From Phycisphaerales bacterium (GTDB lineage: Bacteria; Planctomycetota; Phycisphaerae; Phycisphaerales; UBA1924): a DNA stretch of 64,000 bases. Shown in pieces: positions 61,850 through 64,000 of the stretch. The notes under the pieces were generated by a model, which ran no database searches, was not told the origin of the DNA, and was given only the letters and a program-made list of their open reading frames with translations. Position numbers and translations under genes: made by a program. Location of the stretch: contig JADLGW010000058.1 in the NCBI GenBank assembly GCA_020849105.1, positions 124,001 through 188,000 of the forward strand, given 5' to 3'. Positions within the stretch are counted from its first letter, which is position 1. The number at the start of each line of letters is the position of its first letter.

Positions 61850-62343
61850 GACTTCGTCCTTTCCGAAAGGGGAATCACAACAGCGCCGTGTAGGAACAGC
61901 TCCCGCGCGGCCTTGACGATCAGGGCTTGGTGCTGGCTGATGAGTTGCTCGGCGAGCGGGGTGGCCCACTCGCGGCGCTCGGACCATCGGTCTGACCAGT
62001 CCTCCGGACCATCCATGCGAAGTTCGGGGCAGAGCGAGAGCTCGGTAGCGGCCCGGAGATCGGTCAGTTGGTGGTCGAACGGCTCGATCTGCCCGATGGC
62101 CTGCAACTGGACGAGCTTGTTCCTTTCGTGGGGTGGGAGCGCTGGCTCCAGTTCGCTACCAGCGAGAGCCGCCGCCAGCGGCCCGATGGCCAAGACGATC
62201 TCCCTGCTCGCGGGAGTGAGCTCCTGGGATGGCCAGCAGGAGCAGCCATCTTGGAAGACCTTCGCGAGGACCCTGTGATTGGTGAGCACATAGGCGGCGA
62301 CCGCGCGGCCCGCCTCGTGCAAGCTGAGCTTCCATCGATTCAT
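61846..62343 (-). CDS. Hypothetical element protein with degenerate HEAGH-like motif
   Basis: The 165-aa product opens MNRWKLSLHEAGRAVAAYVL. Position and sequence resemble the HEAGHAV zinc motif of FtsH-type peptidases, but the second His is Arg, so it should not bind zinc normally. The remainder is helical (EIVLAIGPLAAALAGSELEP). GAGGAG precedes ATG 62343. It is coupled to both neighbours by ATGA overlaps. Confidence 0.6.
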   Translation of the reverse strand: MNRWKLSLHEAGRAVAAYVLTNHRVLAKVFQDGCSCWPSQELTPASREIVLAIGPLAAALAGSELEPALPPHERNKLVQLQAIGQIEPFDHQLTDLRAATELSLCPELRMDGPEDWSDRWSERREWATPLAEQLISQHQALIVKAARELFLHGAVVIPLSERTKS

Positions 62344-62603
62344 GAGATTGACTCCTCGAGCGCGCGCTCGCACGCCCACTTTGCTGCTCCAGATGTCCCG
62401 TACACGCCAACGACCATCCACTTGCCCCTCAGGCACGCCATCGCGAGGAAGAGCCGACGCTGTCGGCCACAGCGGTGAGGCATGACCGGGAGGCCCACGA
62501 GCCGCTCGAGTTCGAACACTCGGGCGACGTACTCGCCATCGAGACGGCCGTCCATGTGCCGCCCCTCGTCGAAGGCCTTCGTCCAGTAGGAAGTCCATCG
62601 CAT
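62340..62603 (-). CDS. Small hypothetical element protein (87 aa)
   Basis: The product starts MRWTSYWTKAFDEGRHMDGR and contains CGRQRRLFLAMACLRGKWMV. No domain is recognised. Its ATG overlaps the DUF3987 stop by one base and its stop overlaps the next start by four, so the frame is supported by position rather than similarity. Confidence 0.55.
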   Translation of the reverse strand: MRWTSYWTKAFDEGRHMDGRLDGEYVARVFELERLVGLPVMPHRCGRQRRLFLAMACLRGKWMVVGVYGTSGAAKWACERALEESIS

Positions 62604-64000
62604 CACGCGGCACCTCCCGTGGTTGTGGAGGCGGACGTGTCTACAGCGTCTACACAAACGGAATCCCCGTTTCCGGCATCGCCAGCGGGGGTTGTGTAGA
62701 CGGGATCGCCGGAAGCGCCGGGCAGGACGAACCTCCTGGCCTTGGGCGCACCGGGTCCGCGCTGCGGCAGGTACACCCACTGTCCGTGGCCCGCATCCAC
62801 CAGCCGCGACAGCGCGGCCTCGGCGTCCTTCACGGTCTTGAACTTCCTGCTCGACTGAACGAGTTCACGCCCGCTGACGCTGCCGCCCTTGCGGCGGACG
62901 ATGTCGAGAAGTTGCCGGGCCTCTCGGTCGTCATCACCCTCGGCGAGACGCCCGTACACCCGCTCGGCCTCGCGGCGGAACCAGTTCGCTAACTCGATGC
63001 CCCGCGCCATTGAATCGGCGTCGACGACACCGGTGATCGCGCCTTCGCACGCGGCGACCCTGCCGAGGTGGACGACAAGGGCCAGACGCGCGGCCGCGCA
63101 CTCGATCTTCGCCATCATCGCGCGTGCCCGCTCGTCCTGGCCCGCCATGTCCGCGTTCAGGGAGTTGTAGAAGTTGGCCCAGAGCTGACTGGCCTGTTCT
63201 TCGAGCCCGAGGGCGCGGGGTATCGGGTTCCCGTGCGGATCCTCGTCGAGCTCGAGGTCGTACAACTTCTCGACCATCGCGCTGTACTTCCGCTCGACTA
63301 GCGGCGGGATGCCACCGGGCTGCCAGCGCCGGGTCGGGGTGGGCGGCATCGACAGGAGCAGCCGGGCCACCAGCCCCGAGTCGAAGTCCGTGCCCGTGAG
63401 CGCCGCGGCGAGCACGCCCGGCTGGACGAGCCCGCTGACGATCAGGGCGGCGCGCTCGACGCGGATGGGCGGGGCCGTCTTGCGATCGACCTTCAGTGGC
63501 TGAGCCCGGTGCATCGGCAGCCAGCGAGCGGCCTCACTCGCGGCACGCCCACCATTGGCGGAGTACCTGCCGAAGTTCAACCAGGCGGCGAGTTCGTCGC
63601 AGGCCAGCAGCATGCCGCGAGGGCTGGCGGCCAGCATCGCGGCGAGTGCCTCGAAGGTGACGTCCGAAGTGACGAACCTCTCACAGACCGGCGCTTCCGG
63701 GGCTGTGGGCGGCGTCGCGGTCAGATTGCCCTTGCCAGCCCCCCCCGCACCCCGCTCCCAGCCCCGCATCGCCTTCTCGTGGAGGGCCAGCGCAGCGGCG
63801 TGCTCCTTCATCGCCTCCTTGTGCTCGCGAAGTGCCTCGGCATCGCGGCGCTCGGCGGGGCGGGTGACGAGTTCGAGGGCCGGTGACTTGCCAGAGCCGG
63901 ACGGCGCGACAACCACAGCCCAGATGATGGCGGGCTCGTGCCAGGAGGCGTGCAGCGCGATTGTGCGGGAGTTGCCGACTCCGGCGGCCATCGATGCCAA
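62603..64000 (-). CDS. DUF3987-type ATPase/primase-helicase-like protein (5'-truncated by window)
   Basis: The visible 465 residues contain a Walker A loop (VVVAPSGSGKSPALELV), a Walker B-like GMLLACDELAAWL, and the DUF3987 style phrase IVSGLVQPGVLAAALTG. The C-terminal part has a winged-helix-like segment (GSVSGRELVQSSRKFKTVKD). DUF3987 proteins are common beside integrases in mobile elements and are thought to act in replication. The gene continues past 64000. Confidence 0.8.
   Translation of the reverse strand: MASMAAGVGNSRTIALHASWHEPAIIWAVVVAPSGSGKSPALELVTRPAERRDAEALREHKEAMKEHAAALALHEKAMRGWERGAGGAGKGNLTATPPTAPEAPVCERFVTSDVTFEALAAMLAASPRGMLLACDELAAWLNFGRYSANGGRAASEAARWLPMHRAQPLKVDRKTAPPIRVERAALIVSGLVQPGVLAAALTGTDFDSGLVARLLLSMPPTPTRRWQPGGIPPLVERKYSAMVEKLYDLELDEDPHGNPIPRALGLEEQASQLWANFYNSLNADMAGQDERARAMMAKIECAAARLALVVHLGRVAACEGAITGVVDADSMARGIELANWFRREAERVYGRLAEGDDDREARQLLDIVRRKGGSVSGRELVQSSRKFKTVKDAEAALSRLVDAGHGQWVYLPQRGPGAPKARRFVLPGASGDPVYTTPAGDAGNGDSVCVDAVDTSASTTTGGAA

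Overview
The window is GC-rich, gene-dense chromosomal DNA from a planctomycete, most likely class Phycisphaerae. Three things point there: five secreted proteins ending in a double EF-hand-like 'GC-type' dockerin module (terminal residues GCP), a PEP-CTERM-like sorting tail, and RHS-type polymorphic toxin debris. No rRNA gene is present, so the taxonomy is an inference from protein style.

Layout. 1-1012: end of purM. 1065-7294 (minus): rimO, ftsW, murG and two signalling-type genes in one direction; rimO carries two in-frame palindromic repeat elements and ftsW has a tail made of repeats. 7437-12441: a PilZ/receiver protein, tRNA-His, ATP-type PEP carboxykinase, a DUF4870 membrane protein and a secreted metalloprotease. 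12465-15382: a decayed region with a glycosylase remnant, a sulfotransferase remnant, an RHS core scrap, a double-CXXCG immunity-like gene, a frameshifted RHS toxin tip, an SRPBCC pseudogene and tandem repeats. 15383-32000: secreted dockerin proteins, a VKOR-DsbA-DsbA fusion, PlsC, MutM, a membrane EEP protein, a GbsR-like regulator and a PPi-type phosphofructokinase. 32083-38608: a complete TetR / adaptor / RND pump / outer-membrane-factor efflux operon. 38669-41646: pntAB. 41738-46355: an NHEJ operon, Ku - BRCT/MerR/TPR protein - LigD. 46567-52911: small membrane and secreted proteins, then glutamate dehydrogenase, three Rnk/GreAB-C paralogues and an HPF-RCK fusion. 53066-58263: ogt, a large secreted protein, pheS and a small membrane protein. 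58344 to the end: tRNA-Gly(CCC) followed by an integrated element with a tyrosine recombinase, a translationally coupled gene chain and a DUF3987 ATPase that runs off the window.

How genes work together. The efflux operon encodes all three envelope layers plus its own repressor. Ku, LigD and the BRCT/HTH/TPR protein overlap by 1-10 nt and should be co-translated, which implicates the middle protein in end joining. Gdh, the Rnk paralogues and HPF-RCK lie in one direction with short gaps; Rnk-like and HPF domains act on RNA polymerase and ribosomes, and RCK domains sense nucleotides, so a slow-growth or energy-state module is an attractive inference. The most novel-looking items are the HPF-RCK fusion, the BRCT-MerR-TPR protein in the NHEJ operon, and the protein-embedded palindromes in rimO. 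No CRISPR array or replication origin was seen.
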